From Cyanobacterium sp. Dongsha4 (GTDB taxonomy: Bacteria; Cyanobacteriota; Cyanobacteriia; Cyanobacteriales; Cyanobacteriaceae), in the NCBI RefSeq assembly GCF_036345015.1, contig NZ_CP084098.1, positions 2,617,326 to 2,681,325 on the forward strand: 64,000 nt of DNA. Reading direction: 5' to 3'. Position numbers and translations under genes: made by a program. The notes beneath the pieces were generated by a model that did not search any database, was not told the origin of the DNA, and was given only the letters and a program-made list of their open reading frames with translations. This document shows positions 25,225-37,939 of the stretch, piece after piece (position 1 is the stretch's first letter; the number at the start of each line of letters is the position of its first letter).

Positions 25225-27270
25225 ATGATTAACTTTGGTAAACGTAACTTTTGGGGTAAATTAATCTCATTACCTTTAGCCTTGTTTGCAACATCTCCTT
25301 CAATAGCTTCATCTTTGCCAAGAAATATTGAGAAAACAGAAGAATGTGAAATTCTAGTAGTAGGAGGCGGCTTGGCGGGAGCGGCAACAGCCTATGAGGC
25401 TTTGTTAAGAGGAAAAACCGTTTGCTTAACGGATATTACCGACTGGGTAGGTGGTCAAATTTCATCACAAGGTACTTCTGCACTAGACGAAAGAAACACC
25501 CAAAGACAAGAGTTATTCTTTCCAAGAGGCTATTTAGAATTGAGGGATAACATAGAAAAATACTATGGCAAGTTAAACCCCGGAGAATGTTGGGTTAGTC
25601 AATCTTGCTTTTTGCCCAAAGATGCCCATACCATTCTATTTGAACAGTTAGAAAATGCTGCCAAGAAAGGCAAAGGTAAATTAAAATGGTTTCCCAATAC
25701 CGTTATTAAAGACTTAACCATTGAGACATTAAATAATAGCGGTACAGGACAACAAATCACAAGTGCGATCGCAATTCAACATCAAGCCCTGCCAAACACA
25801 CCCCCATTAAATACAGAACCTCTATCTCAAATCATCGAAGACGCTTACACTTATGAAGATTCCGAGAGATTAAAAAAAACCATCATTAAATTTTCCCCTC
25901 CTCAAAATGGTAAAACTAATGACAAACTAAAGTGGATAGTGGTAGAAGCAACAGAAACAGGAGAACTTATAGCCTTAACCGACGTACCCTATAAACTAGG
26001 AATCGACCCCCGTAGCGAACTTGAACCATCATCATCAAGTGCTACCCCAGATCCTTATTGCACCCAAGGATTTACCTACACCTTCGCCATGGAACAAACA
26101 GAAGAGCCTCAACCTCAATCTAAACCTTCTTTCTATGAGCAGTATGAGCCTTACTATAGCTATGAATTAGAAAGATTAGCAAATTTTGACCTTGTCTATA
26201 CCTATCGCCGTATATGGAAAGCACAACCTAGCGAAACAGAGACTTTTCAAGGTATAACTTGGACAAAACCCACTCCTGGTGATATATCCATGCAAAACTG
26301 GACATGGGGCAACGACTATAGACCCGGAACACCTCAAGATAACCTCATCTACACCAAAGAGCAACTACAAGAAACAGGACAGCTAACATCTGGGGGATGG
26401 ATGGGAGGTTTACGCACAGAAACCCTCAGAAAAGGAGAAGAAAATGCCCTAGGTTTTTACTACTGGTTAGTAGCAGGTACAACAGACTCTCAACTAGGAG
26501 AAGGAGTAAAAAAACCTCATCCCAATCAAAAATTACTCACAGGCTTAAATTCTCCCATGGGTACAATGCACGGTTTATCAAAATATCCTTATATGAGAGA
26601 AGCAAGAAGGATTATTGGCAGACCTAACTATGCTTATCCTGACGGTTTTATGGTAAATGAAATTGATATTTCTCGCCGTAACTACCACGATGATTATTAT
26701 CGGCAAGTGTTAACCCCTGAACAATATCGGCGCCTACAAGCTCTTTTAGCAGGTTTGGAAGGCTTTTCCGTATTAAGTGGCGAGATTGATCCTGATGAAG
26801 TGAAAAATAGAAGTCGCTCAACCATTTATCCAGATTCCGTTGGCATCGGACACTATGCTATTGATTTTCACCCCTGTATGAATGAAAGCCCCCCTGAAAA
26901 ACAAGGAAACACAGAAAGAAAAGGAGAAAGAAGGGGGCAAGGACAGGCTTATCCCTTTCAAATACCCCTATCAGCTATGATTCCACAAAAAATAGATAAT
27001 ATGTTAGTTGTAGGTAAAAGTATCGCTACCAGTCATATTGCCGCCGCCGCTTATAGGGTACATTCCTTTGAGTGGTCTTCGGGTGCAGCCGCAGGTGTTA
27101 CAGCGTCATTAGCCTTAGATAAAGCAATTTTTCCTTATGAATTTACAGAAGGATTTGCTTTTAAAAATAAACCATTGCAGGAGTTGAAAGAAACTCTCAA
27201 CCAAAATGGTAATCCCACTAAATTCCCCAACACATCCATTTTCAACAACAATTGGGATGATTGGCGCTAG
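25225..27270 (+). CDS. Exported FAD-dependent oxidoreductase
   Basis: A 681-aa protein from the ATG at 25225 (MINFGKRNFWG); an upstream in-frame start at 25180 would spoil the signal sequence. The N-terminus has basic residues, a hydrophobic segment and a likely cleavage after SIAS, so it is probably exported. A Rossmann FAD-binding motif follows (ILVVGGGLAGAATA, then about 20 residues to the acidic end of strand 2). The C-terminal MLVVGKSIATSHIAAAAYRV is typical of the FAD_oxidored family. The substrate is unknown. It is divergent from the pentapeptide-repeat gene across a spacer of about 230 bp. Confidence 0.85.
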   Translation: MINFGKRNFWGKLISLPLALFATSPSIASSLPRNIEKTEECEILVVGGGLAGAATAYEALLRGKTVCLTDITDWVGGQISSQGTSALDERNTQRQELFFPRGYLELRDNIEKYYGKLNPGECWVSQSCFLPKDAHTILFEQLENAAKKGKGKLKWFPNTVIKDLTIETLNNSGTGQQITSAIAIQHQALPNTPPLNTEPLSQIIEDAYTYEDSERLKKTIIKFSPPQNGKTNDKLKWIVVEATETGELIALTDVPYKLGIDPRSELEPSSSSATPDPYCTQGFTYTFAMEQTEEPQPQSKPSFYEQYEPYYSYELERLANFDLVYTYRRIWKAQPSETETFQGITWTKPTPGDISMQNWTWGNDYRPGTPQDNLIYTKEQLQETGQLTSGGWMGGLRTETLRKGEENALGFYYWLVAGTTDSQLGEGVKKPHPNQKLLTGLNSPMGTMHGLSKYPYMREARRIIGRPNYAYPDGFMVNEIDISRRNYHDDYYRQVLTPEQYRRLQALLAGLEGFSVLSGEIDPDEVKNRSRSTIYPDSVGIGHYAIDFHPCMNESPPEKQGNTERKGERRGQGQAYPFQIPLSAMIPQKIDNMLVVGKSIATSHIAAAAYRVHSFEWSSGAAAGVTASLALDKAIFPYEFTEGFAFKNKPLQELKETLNQNGNPTKFPNTSIFNNNWDDWR

Positions 27271-27699
27271 TAATTAAACGCTGTTTGGAGTGAAAATATA
27301 AGACGTGGGCAAGTGGTATTATGGGTTGAACAATGTTGAAACCTTCTGGTGCTGTAAAGATTTGACGGGAAAGATAAGAGTCAAACTTGTGATTAGTCAT
27401 CAAAGAATTGAACAGAAGAGAATCAACCATATTCCTTCTAAATTTCTTAACCATTAATCTAATATCTGAAACCTGACACCTTAAAAACACCAAAAATTTG
27501 GTGCTGAAATCAAACTAACTAATTTTTCGGAGAATACCTAACCAATCTCTGAGTTTAAAATTCATATTATTCTGCCTCCCTGTTTGATAATTAGCACATA
27601 CGGGGAAAAAATAATATTTTTTTAACTCCCAAAAATCTTATTCTGTAAAGGATAAGAGGCTTTATCAAAAAGAAAAAAGAAAAAAGTATGTAGAAAAAG
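27271..27699. other. Intergenic region upstream of the rRNA operon
   Basis: No convincing gene is present. It contains an inverted copy of the heptamer repeat words (TGAAACCTGACACC near 27470), a partial palindrome GGTTGAACAATGTTGAA near 27322 and AT-rich sequence. An open frame on the minus strand (27242-27493) overlaps the end of the oxidoreductase gene and looks like chance coding. Confidence 0.6.
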
Positions 27700-27728
27700 T
27701 TGCCAAATTAAAAAAGGTTAGTTATATT
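27700..27728 (+). promoter_or_regulatory. Candidate sigma-70-type promoter of the rRNA operon
   Basis: A -35-like TTGCCA (27700-27705) and a -10-like TATATT (27723-27728) are separated by exactly 17 bp, about 170 bp upstream of the 16S start. The spacing and position fit a housekeeping promoter for rrn transcription. The transcription start is not known. Confidence 0.5.
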
Positions 27729-27899
27729 AGTATTTGTGCGATTGAGCCACCACGCTCAACTCTGACACACCACGAACCTCGATAATTCAATATTTTTCTA
27801 GCCATCATAACCAAATAATAATCCTTGTTCAATTCATTTAATTGAAAAACAAAAAAACAGGAATCGGGTTGTGAAAACAAGCAATTGTGAGTAATAACC

Positions 27900-29385
<1,486 letters not shown>

Positions 29386-29454
29386 AAGGGAGACTTCTAT
29401 TAAGAAGTCAGCAAGGAAATGGGGGTGGCTAGGAAAATAAAGAAAGAGGTGTTG

Positions 29455-29528
<74 letters not shown>

Positions 29529-29530
29529 TT

Positions 29531-29603
29531 GGGGGTATAGCTCAGTTGGTAGAGCGCCTGCTTTGCAAGCAGGATGTCAGCGGTTCGAGTCCGCTTACCT
29601 CCA
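29531..29603 (+). tRNA. tRNA-Ala (TGC)
   Basis: A 73-nt cloverleaf 2 bp after tRNA-Ile. The acceptor stem GGGGGTA pairs with TACCTCC, the anticodon loop TTTGCAA carries TGC, and the T-arm is GCGGTTCGAGTCCGC. The discriminator base is A. Confidence 0.97.
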
Positions 29604-29660
29604 GAAGAACAAAGTTTAGCACGGTGAGAAATCGCTACTGCTGAACATGGTGTTCAGTGA

Positions 29661-29682
29661 GAACCTTGAAAACTGCATAGAA
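29661..29682 (+). promoter_or_regulatory. rRNA spacer boxA-like element and 5' arm of the 23S processing stem
   Basis: GAACCTTGAAAA (29661-29672) is the conserved boxA-type antitermination word of cyanobacterial rrn spacers. It is followed directly by ACTGCATAGAA (29672-29682), which is fully complementary to TTCTATGCAGT at 32488-32498 beyond the 23S gene. The two arms would form the long stem cut by RNase III during 23S maturation. Confidence 0.7.
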
Positions 29683-29698
29683 AAATAGGGAAAAAAAG

Positions 29699-32473
<2,775 letters not shown>

Positions 32474-32487
32474 AAGGAACTATAAAA

Positions 32488-32498
32488 TTCTATGCAGT
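32488..32498 (+). promoter_or_regulatory. 3' arm of the 23S processing stem
   Basis: TTCTATGCAGT is an exact complement of the 11 bases at 29672-29682 upstream of 23S. It is the likely RNase III processing stem partner. Confidence 0.6.
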
Positions 32499-32524
32499 CT
32501 TGAAGGTTGTTCCTTCGAGAGTAT

Positions 32525-32642
32525 AGCTGGTGTGATTAGCATTATGGAACCACTACGAACCATCCCGAACTCGTGGGTGAAACATAGTAGCGGCGACGAT
32601 ACTGCTTGGGAGACCGAGTGGGACAATAGTTCCATGCCAGCT
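32525..32642 (+). rRNA. rrf: 5S ribosomal RNA
   Basis: This 118-nt gene about 50 nt after 23S has terminal helix arms AGCTGGT/TGCCAGCT, the conserved loop words GGAACCAC, CATCCCGAACTCG and GTGAAACAT, and the helix IV/V segment CTGCTTGGGAGACC. The ends are placed from the terminal helix and may shift by 1-2 bases. Confidence 0.93.
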
Positions 32643-32694
32643 TCAACATTCATTCTTTACAATTCTATCTTTCATCGAAACATCAAAGACAAAG

Positions 32695-32726
32695 AATCAC
32701 CTCACATTGTGTAGGTGGTTTTTTAT
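32695..32726 (+). terminator. Terminator of the rRNA operon
   Basis: Arms AATCACCT and AGGTGGTT pair, with ACA/TGT extending the stem towards a TTG loop, and are followed by a run of T. It lies about 50 nt after 5S and is a good intrinsic terminator. Confidence 0.8.
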
Positions 32727-32894
32727 TGTTGAATAACTATAAGCTAAAGTGATTAACATAATCAGTGTCAATGCTTTTAATCGCTTATTTTATATTTTTG
32801 TTCTCTCTAAATTATTCCTCCCTTTTTTATCTCTAAACATTTCTTCTATACCCATTTCTTTTTTCGTCAATGCGTAAATTCTATTAATAATCAT

Positions 32895-33713
32895 TTAATT
32901 TTTAATTTCTTTTTGACTAGATTTCGTTAATTGTTCTATTTGTTCTAAAGTGGGATTAAGGGTATTAATATTTTCCGAAAGCCATAGCAAATATTCTATA
33001 TTACCGGCCGGACCAGTAATAGGAGAATAAGTTAAATTTTGATATTGCCATCCTATTTCTAGGGCATGGCGTAAAACTTGATCTATCGCTTCGGCTTGTA
33101 AACGATAGTCTCTCACAACTCCATTCTTGCCTACTTTTTCTTTGCCTACTTCAAATTGAGGTTTTACTAACAAAATAACATCTCTGGGAGTTATTAGTAA
33201 TTCCCATAATTTTGCTAAAACTTTAGTTAAAGAAATAAAAGACAAATCCATTACTCCTAAATCGGCTGGTGTTTCTCCTTGATAGAGTTTTTCTGGAGTT
33301 AGATGACGAAAATTAGTTCTTTCTAGGAGGGTAAGTCTTTTATCCTGTCTTATTTTCCATGCTACTTGTCCATAACCCACATCTATACCATAAACTTTTT
33401 TTGCCCCTTGTTGTAATAAGCAATCGGTAAATCCCCCTGTGGAAATTCCTCCATCTAGGCAGATTCTCTCTTTTACTTCTATATTAAAAGATGCGATCGC
33501 TTTTATCAGTTTTTCTCCCCCTCTGGAAACGAAGGGAGGTTCTGATTCTACATCTATAATACTATCTAACGGTATCAAAGTACCTGGTTTATCTACTATT
33601 TGCCCCTTGACTTTTACTTTACCTGCTCTAATTAGTTTCTGGGCAGTTGTCCTTGTATCACATAATTGTTTTTCTGTTAACAGAATATCTATTCTTTCTT
33701 TGTTTTTTGGCAA
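32895..33713 (-). CDS. tlyA: TlyA-family rRNA 2'-O-methyltransferase
   Basis: This 272-aa protein has an N-terminal S4 RNA-binding domain (about residues 6-65, RIDILLTEKQLCDTR onwards) followed by an FtsJ-type Rossmann methyltransferase domain. The SAM-binding motif is CLDGGISTGGFTDCLL (about residue 84), and catalytic-site neighbours are LGVMDLSFISL and LLVKPQFEVG. In mycobacteria TlyA methylates cytidines in 16S and 23S rRNA; older annotations call it haemolysin. Here it lies just after the rRNA operon on the opposite strand, which is probably coincidental. Confidence 0.9.
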   Translation of the reverse strand: MPKNKERIDILLTEKQLCDTRTTAQKLIRAGKVKVKGQIVDKPGTLIPLDSIIDVESEPPFVSRGGEKLIKAIASFNIEVKERICLDGGISTGGFTDCLLQQGAKKVYGIDVGYGQVAWKIRQDKRLTLLERTNFRHLTPEKLYQGETPADLGVMDLSFISLTKVLAKLWELLITPRDVILLVKPQFEVGKEKVGKNGVVRDYRLQAEAIDQVLRHALEIGWQYQNLTYSPITGPAGNIEYLLWLSENINTLNPTLEQIEQLTKSSQKEIKN

Positions 33714-33740
33714 GATTTATTTCTCCTTGTTTATTTTTAA

Positions 33741-33869
33741 GAGGGCAAGGGGTAACGATGCACTGGTAATTAATAATCAGTAATCAATAATGGATGCACT
33801 TATAAGAATTAGTTTTCCCCTAACACTCCAATACGCTAATAAATTAATTAATATACTAATATCTAGTCA
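33741..33869. repeat. Dispersed intergenic repeat words (inverted orientation)
   Basis: The spacer between the tlyA start and the peroxiredoxin gene contains GAGGGCAAGGGG and, further on, CCCCTAACACTCCAATAC, the reverse complement of the GTGTTGGGGTATT-type core seen at 3884 and 4743. It appears to be a diverged copy of the same repeat family. No gene was seen in it. Confidence 0.4.
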
Positions 33870-34412
33870 TTAATTATTTAACTTATTTAATTCTGATAAT
33901 ACTTCTTGAGAATGTATAGCAGGACGCACCCCTAAAAATTTTGCAACCAAAATACCTTCAGGATTTATAATATAGGTATGACGGAGCGATCGACCACTTA
34001 ACCATGAACCATAAGCCTTACTAACTTTACCTTCCGTGTCAGCTAAAAGGGGAAATTTTAATCCTTCTTCATTACAGAAACTCTGATGGGAATTAACATC
34101 ATCGACGCTAACTCCGATAATCTCTGCATTCAAGTCATGATATTTTGGTAAATCCTGTTGAAATCTTTTTGCTTCTAAAGTACAACCGGGGGTAAAGTCT
34201 TGCGGATAAAAATATAACACTACCCATTTTCCTCGATAATCGTGCAAGGAAATTTCTCCGTCTCCTAGGTTTGTCGGCAGGGTAAAATCCGGTGCTGATT
34301 CGTTAAGGGAAGGCTGTATTCCTCCCAATGCCATAGCAGAAGGCATAAAATTAAAGGAGGCAATGAGAATGAAACTAAAGACAAGAATATTGCGTAATAA
34401 ATGTTTGAACAT
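33870..34412 (-). CDS. Exported peroxiredoxin (Bcp/PrxQ type)
   Basis: This 180-aa thiol peroxidase has a signal peptide ending in PSAMA (about residue 29), so the mature enzyme is likely in the thylakoid lumen or periplasm. It then has the AhpC/TSA thioredoxin fold starting APDFTLPTN. The peroxidatic cysteine is in DFTPGCTLEA (about residue 77). A second cysteine in HQSFCNEEGL (about residue 112) may resolve the disulfide, but the common spacing of five residues for PrxQ (CxxxxC) is not present. It reduces hydrogen peroxide and organic peroxides with thioredoxin-type donors. Confidence 0.88.
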   Translation of the reverse strand: MFKHLLRNILVFSFILIASFNFMPSAMALGGIQPSLNESAPDFTLPTNLGDGEISLHDYRGKWVVLYFYPQDFTPGCTLEAKRFQQDLPKYHDLNAEIIGVSVDDVNSHQSFCNEEGLKFPLLADTEGKVSKAYGSWLSGRSLRHTYIINPEGILVAKFLGVRPAIHSQEVLSELNKLNN

Positions 34413-34487
34413 AATTTATGATGAATGATTTAGCACTGCTATACTACCCTAATTTCGATAATTTTAACTATTTCTTGATTCTAATTT

Positions 34488-35537
34488 TTATCGGTATTGA
34501 GGAAGACAATAGGGAGATTCTTCACAGGAAAATGTATTAATTAACTGAATCATTTGATAAAGACGACTAAATTTTTTTGCTTGTAAATGAAAGGCTATTT
34601 GAGGTAAATTTAGGCTATCTTGTTCTGATTTTGTTGATCTTCTTCTTTCTATTTTACCTGTTGATAAAACGTCGGCAAAATTATCATTTAATTTCTGAAG
34701 TTGAGCATCTGTTAAGTCATAATTTAATCTGATTACGAATAAGTCTTCTATATAGCGACTAGAATGATATACTCGATAAAAATTGGTAATAATTTCACAG
34801 GCAGATTCTACATTATCTGTTATTTGATATATTTTTATGTCATCTTCTTGAATATATCCTCTAGCTAAAAGATTTTCTACCAAGTAATTATGCCAATTGT
34901 GCCAATATTTACCGCCGGGTTTATCGATTAAAACTAATGGTATTAAAGGTTGTCTTCCTGTTTGGCAAAGGGTTATGGTTTCAAATGCTTCGTCTTGAGT
35001 GCCAAATCCTCCGGGGAAAAGTGCGATCGCATCACTTTCTTTTAAGAAGAATAATTTACGGGTAAAAAAGTATTTAAAATTAATTAATTTGGGGTCATTA
35101 AAAATAAATTTATTAGCCGTTTGTTCAAAGGGTAATTTAATGTTTAAACCGAAAGAATTATTCGAAGAAGCACCTTCATTTCCAGCCTCCATAATTCCAC
35201 CACCTGCCCCAGTTAAAACCATAAAACCTAACTGAGAAATAGCATGAGAAAAATCTCTAGCAAGTAGATATTCAGGACTATCTACAGGTGTTCTAGCAGA
35301 ACCAAATACGGTTATTTTTCTTCTACTTCTATAATCCGAAAAAGTCTGAAATCCCCTTTCTAAATCTTTTAATGTTCCTGTTAATATTTTCCATTCGAGG
35401 CGATCGAGTTCTTTTTTTTCAACAATTCTAATCAATGTTTTAAAACTCTTTTTTAACCATTTACTTTTTCTTGTATTTGGTAAATTTTTGACTAAATTTT
35501 TAATTGTTGCTAATGATGGAGAATTAACTAAAGACAT
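34488..35537 (-). CDS. LOG-family protein (TIGR00730-like nucleotide phosphoribohydrolase fold)
   Basis: This 349-aa soluble protein has the Rossmann-type LOG domain at about residues 70-260. The family motif is split in the usual way: GSARTPVDSPEY, TGAGGGIMEAGNEGA, and PGGFGTQDEAFE (about residue 176), the PGGxGTxxE signature of LOG/lysine-decarboxylase-like proteins that cleave nucleoside-5'-monophosphates. The approximately 65-residue N-terminal and 90-residue C-terminal extensions are characteristic of a long cyanobacterial subfamily. The physiological substrate is unknown, and cytokinin activation is only known for short LOG proteins. Confidence 0.85.
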   Translation of the reverse strand: MSLVNSPSLATIKNLVKNLPNTRKSKWLKKSFKTLIRIVEKKELDRLEWKILTGTLKDLERGFQTFSDYRSRRKITVFGSARTPVDSPEYLLARDFSHAISQLGFMVLTGAGGGIMEAGNEGASSNNSFGLNIKLPFEQTANKFIFNDPKLINFKYFFTRKLFFLKESDAIALFPGGFGTQDEAFETITLCQTGRQPLIPLVLIDKPGGKYWHNWHNYLVENLLARGYIQEDDIKIYQITDNVESACEIITNFYRVYHSSRYIEDLFVIRLNYDLTDAQLQKLNDNFADVLSTGKIERRRSTKSEQDSLNLPQIAFHLQAKKFSRLYQMIQLINTFSCEESPYCLPQYR

Positions 35538-35613
35538 TATATAATTTTTTTACTGATAATGTAGAGAAAAATGGCTCTCTTAACTTTGGATATGATAAAC
35601 TATCCCTAAAAAA

Positions 35614-35694
35614 GTATCAGGTTTCGGATTGCAGGTTTTGGGGTATTAGGAAGAAGTTAATCAAACACTTTTACCTCTTGCCTTTTGCCTTTTC
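35614..35694. repeat. Dispersed intergenic repeat (copy C)
   Basis: The element contains TATCAGGTTTCGGATTGCAGG followed by TTTTGGGGTATTAGGAAGAAG, then TCAAACACTTTTACC and CTTGCCTTTTGCC. It is nearly the same order as at 39493 and 3884 and lies between the LOG-family gene and trxA. Confidence 0.65.
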
Positions 35695-35743
35695 TAAATT
35701 CCTAATTAAAACCTATTGACGAATTACTACTTTTACAAAACAG

Positions 35744-35770
35744 TCCCACGCAGAAATAATCAACGTGGGA
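35744..35770 (-). terminator. Hairpin downstream of trxA
   Basis: TCCCACG (35744-35750) and CGTGGGA (35764-35770) form a perfect 7-bp stem about 22 nt after the trxA stop. In minus-strand RNA it is followed by CUGUUUUG, a weak U-tract, so it may be a terminator or a 3'-end stabilising hairpin. Confidence 0.5.
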
Positions 35771-35792
35771 GAAGTTGCTATCAAATGATTGC

Positions 35793-36116
35793 TTAAAGAT
35801 GTTTTTCAAGGGTGTTGGATAAAGTAGTTTTAGGTACTGCACCCACTACCATATCTTTTTTCTCACCATCTTTAAAAACCATCAAAGTGGGAATACTACG
35901 AATTCCGTATTGACTAGCAATTTGAGGATTTTCGTCGGTGTTTAATTTAACGACTTTCACCTTACCTTCATATTGTTGAGCTATTTCCTCTACCACAGGT
36001 GCAACCATACGACAAGGTCCACACCAAGGAGCCCAAAAGTCAACTAAGACAGGCAATTCACTATCTAAAACAACTTCTTTAAAATCCGCTTCTTTAACTT
36101 CTGTCACCTCTGACAT
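35793..36116 (-). CDS. trxA: Thioredoxin
   Basis: This 107-aa m-type thioredoxin has the active site [10 protein letters not shown] (Cys32 and Cys35, about) and the conserved cis-proline loop [11 protein letters not shown]. It reduces disulfides in Calvin-cycle enzymes, peroxiredoxins and other targets in the cytoplasm. The length is standard. It is monocistronic, with a hairpin after the stop. Confidence 0.95.
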   Translation of the reverse strand: MSEVTEVKEADFKEVVLDSELPVLVDFWAPWCGPCRMVAPVVEEIAQQYEGKVKVVKLNTDENPQIASQYGIRSIPTLMVFKDGEKKDMVVGAVPKTTLSNTLEKHL

Positions 36117-36602
36117 TGCACTTATTTCCTTAAACTAAAGTTTTTTGCATTTTAAATACTATCAGATTTTACCATAGCAAATATTAGGACTCTTGCAGAT
36201 AATTATTACTAGAAGTTTACATTACCCGATTTCGGAATTCATTGTTAGAGGTTTAGAGCTAAAATGAACCAAATTCGACAAAAAAAGTAGATAAATTGAT
36301 TTTCTTTTTTTAGCTTCTTTAATTAATTAATGTTCAGAAAATATTTACCGTCAAACCTGCTCTTAACTAATATTCTTGTTTAACAACTGAGGTTAGACTA
36401 TCTATCTAAATCACAAATGATTCAAAAAAAATCCGCCCCTAAAAATAAGAGCGGTTTATGGTGTGAGGAGTGAACGGAAACTTTGTCTCCGCCATCTCTA
36501 TTCTAAAACAATTTAAGATGCGATCGAGGCTTCAGACGCAAATTTTGTCCATAATTTCCCTGAAAGTAACAAATATTTACATTGACTCTGTAGTTAAGCA
36601 AA
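36117..36602. other. Intergenic region between trxA and the baeRF gene
   Basis: This 486-bp AT-rich region has no credible gene. It holds the trxA promoter region, a dispersed-repeat segment (36277-36304, GACAAAAAAAGTAGATAAAT and on) that resembles 59174-59201, and a minus-strand terminator at 36424-36454. An open frame at 36470-36715 runs into the baeRF gene on the opposite strand and is not convincing. Confidence 0.6.
36424..36454 (-). terminator. Rho-independent terminator of the baeRF gene
   Basis: In minus-strand RNA the arms CCGCUCUU and AGGGGCGG pair, with two G-U pairs in the stem, around a loop of AUUUUU. A run of U follows. The stem forms well only in this orientation, so it terminates transcripts coming from the gene that ends at 36603. 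Confidence 0.7.
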
Positions 36603-37679
36603 CTATCTTAAAGAATAATATAAATCAGCCGCAATACCACCATACTGATTTAATTTGTCTGCCCCCTCACCATAGACAAATTCAATGGCGACATTTGATA
36701 AAACTGCATCGATAATTAAAGAGTCAAATTCTTGGCTATCCATTGGATAGGGAATCACGAGGGTTTTTACTCTACCTTCTTTTAAGGCTTTTTCTACTCC
36801 CTGTCTTTCTAATACAGCAGTGCCATTCTTGTTGAATTTATAGACTAAGTTTTCTACTACAGTAACATCATGATCCTGCTCGTAGGAATAGGCCATGGGT
36901 TTAACAATCTCCGCAATTTCATTATCCGCTAGTTTGAAATCCATAGGCTCGATCGCAACTACTAAATTCTTAACCGCAGGATTGAGGGCATTATTGATTT
37001 TAGCTGCCTGTTGTAAATTTCCGCCAAAAACTAACCTTGCATTTTCTAAATGTTCGATGAAATATTGATTAATTTCTGTCGCCATTTCTCGGATAAAACG
37101 CATTTCAAACTCTTGATCACGGCGATCGCCGGCGAGGGTATCAGCTTTACGTCCAAATTTTCTGGCTAATTCGTGTTCTGTCTCAATTTTAATTTCATTG
37201 GTAGAGCGAGTTAAAAATATATCAACGATTCTTGCTTCTGAGCCTGAAAAGAGAATAGCAGTGTATTCTTTATATTGATCTAAAGCAAATAAAAGATGTT
37301 TAACTTGAGGTAATCCGTAATATACCGAGGTTTTCATGGGCACGGGTAAATCAACACCCACTATATCTTTAAAATCTGTAAAAAGTGCGATAGCCCTTCC
37401 CGTTGGCTTTTCACTTTGTAAATAATTAAAGATCATATTTTCAGTATCAGCCCAGATTTTTTGATTATCCCAACGTTTCATTTCTTCTGGGTTTAACTGA
37501 GACTCAATTCGTTTTAATTCGTTTTTTAACTCAATTTGCCACGCAGGTTGTTCCCTTCTATTATCAGGATTAGTAGAATCTATATTCACATAAACACTGA
37601 GAATGGGATTATTTTGATAATCGTGAGTGCTAACAAACTCCTTAAAAGAATCGAGAATTTCGGTTACACTTATCTTCAT
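36603..37679 (-). CDS. baeRF-type (eRF1-like) protein, possible ribosome-associated factor
   Basis: This 358-aa soluble protein has an overall pattern of three alpha/beta domains like archaeal/eukaryotic peptide release factor eRF1 and bacterial baeRF proteins. It begins with a domain containing LSVYVNIDST, then a central VLRF1-like domain (AILFSGSEARIVDIFLTR, about residue 140), and a C-terminal L7Ae-like part (RVKTLVIPYPMDS, about residue 305). Members of this family are thought to act at the ribosome in hibernation or rescue, but I cannot tell which subgroup this is. It ends at a clear terminator and follows sufB at some distance. Confidence 0.7.
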   Translation of the reverse strand: MKISVTEILDSFKEFVSTHDYQNNPILSVYVNIDSTNPDNRREQPAWQIELKNELKRIESQLNPEEMKRWDNQKIWADTENMIFNYLQSEKPTGRAIALFTDFKDIVGVDLPVPMKTSVYYGLPQVKHLLFALDQYKEYTAILFSGSEARIVDIFLTRSTNEIKIETEHELARKFGRKADTLAGDRRDQEFEMRFIREMATEINQYFIEHLENARLVFGGNLQQAAKINNALNPAVKNLVVAIEPMDFKLADNEIAEIVKPMAYSYEQDHDVTVVENLVYKFNKNGTAVLERQGVEKALKEGRVKTLVIPYPMDSQEFDSLIIDAVLSNVAIEFVYGEGADKLNQYGGIAADLYYSLR

Positions 37680-37867
37680 CTTTATTGCTCTTTACTTTTA
37701 CTTTTTATAATCTATGACTAAATACCCAATGAAGTAGTAGTCATTAATCTCATTTTCTCTGATTTAGGTAATATTAGACATTAACTTTTATAACCGAATA
37801 AATCAACCAGATTCGGGTTCGAGGTAAGGAATTTTTTTTGAGTGATAAGTAATGAGTAATAATTCAA

Positions 37868-37930
37868 AATACCTGAAACCTTTAATCCGACACCTGACAC
37901 CTAAAACCTCTTAATACTTCATTCTTAATA
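37868..37930. repeat. Heptamer-type intergenic repeat (inverted orientation)
   Basis: ACCTGAAACC, CCGACACCTGACACC and AAAACCTCTTAATAC are the reverse complements of the AGGTGTC/AGGTTTC words at 1105-1139. TTCATTCTTAATACTTCATTC makes a further short direct repeat. It lies between sufB and the baeRF gene. Confidence 0.6.
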
Positions 37931-37939
37931 CTTCATTCA

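Noticed and set aside
27242..27493. 83-codon open frame on the minus strand after the FAD oxidoreductase
   Set aside because: It overlaps the coding end of the oxidoreductase, contains repeat words and has no ribosome-binding site or recognisable domain.
36470..36715. 81-codon plus-strand frame upstream of and overlapping the baeRF gene
   Set aside because: No ribosome-binding site, overlaps a real gene in antisense, and no conserved features.
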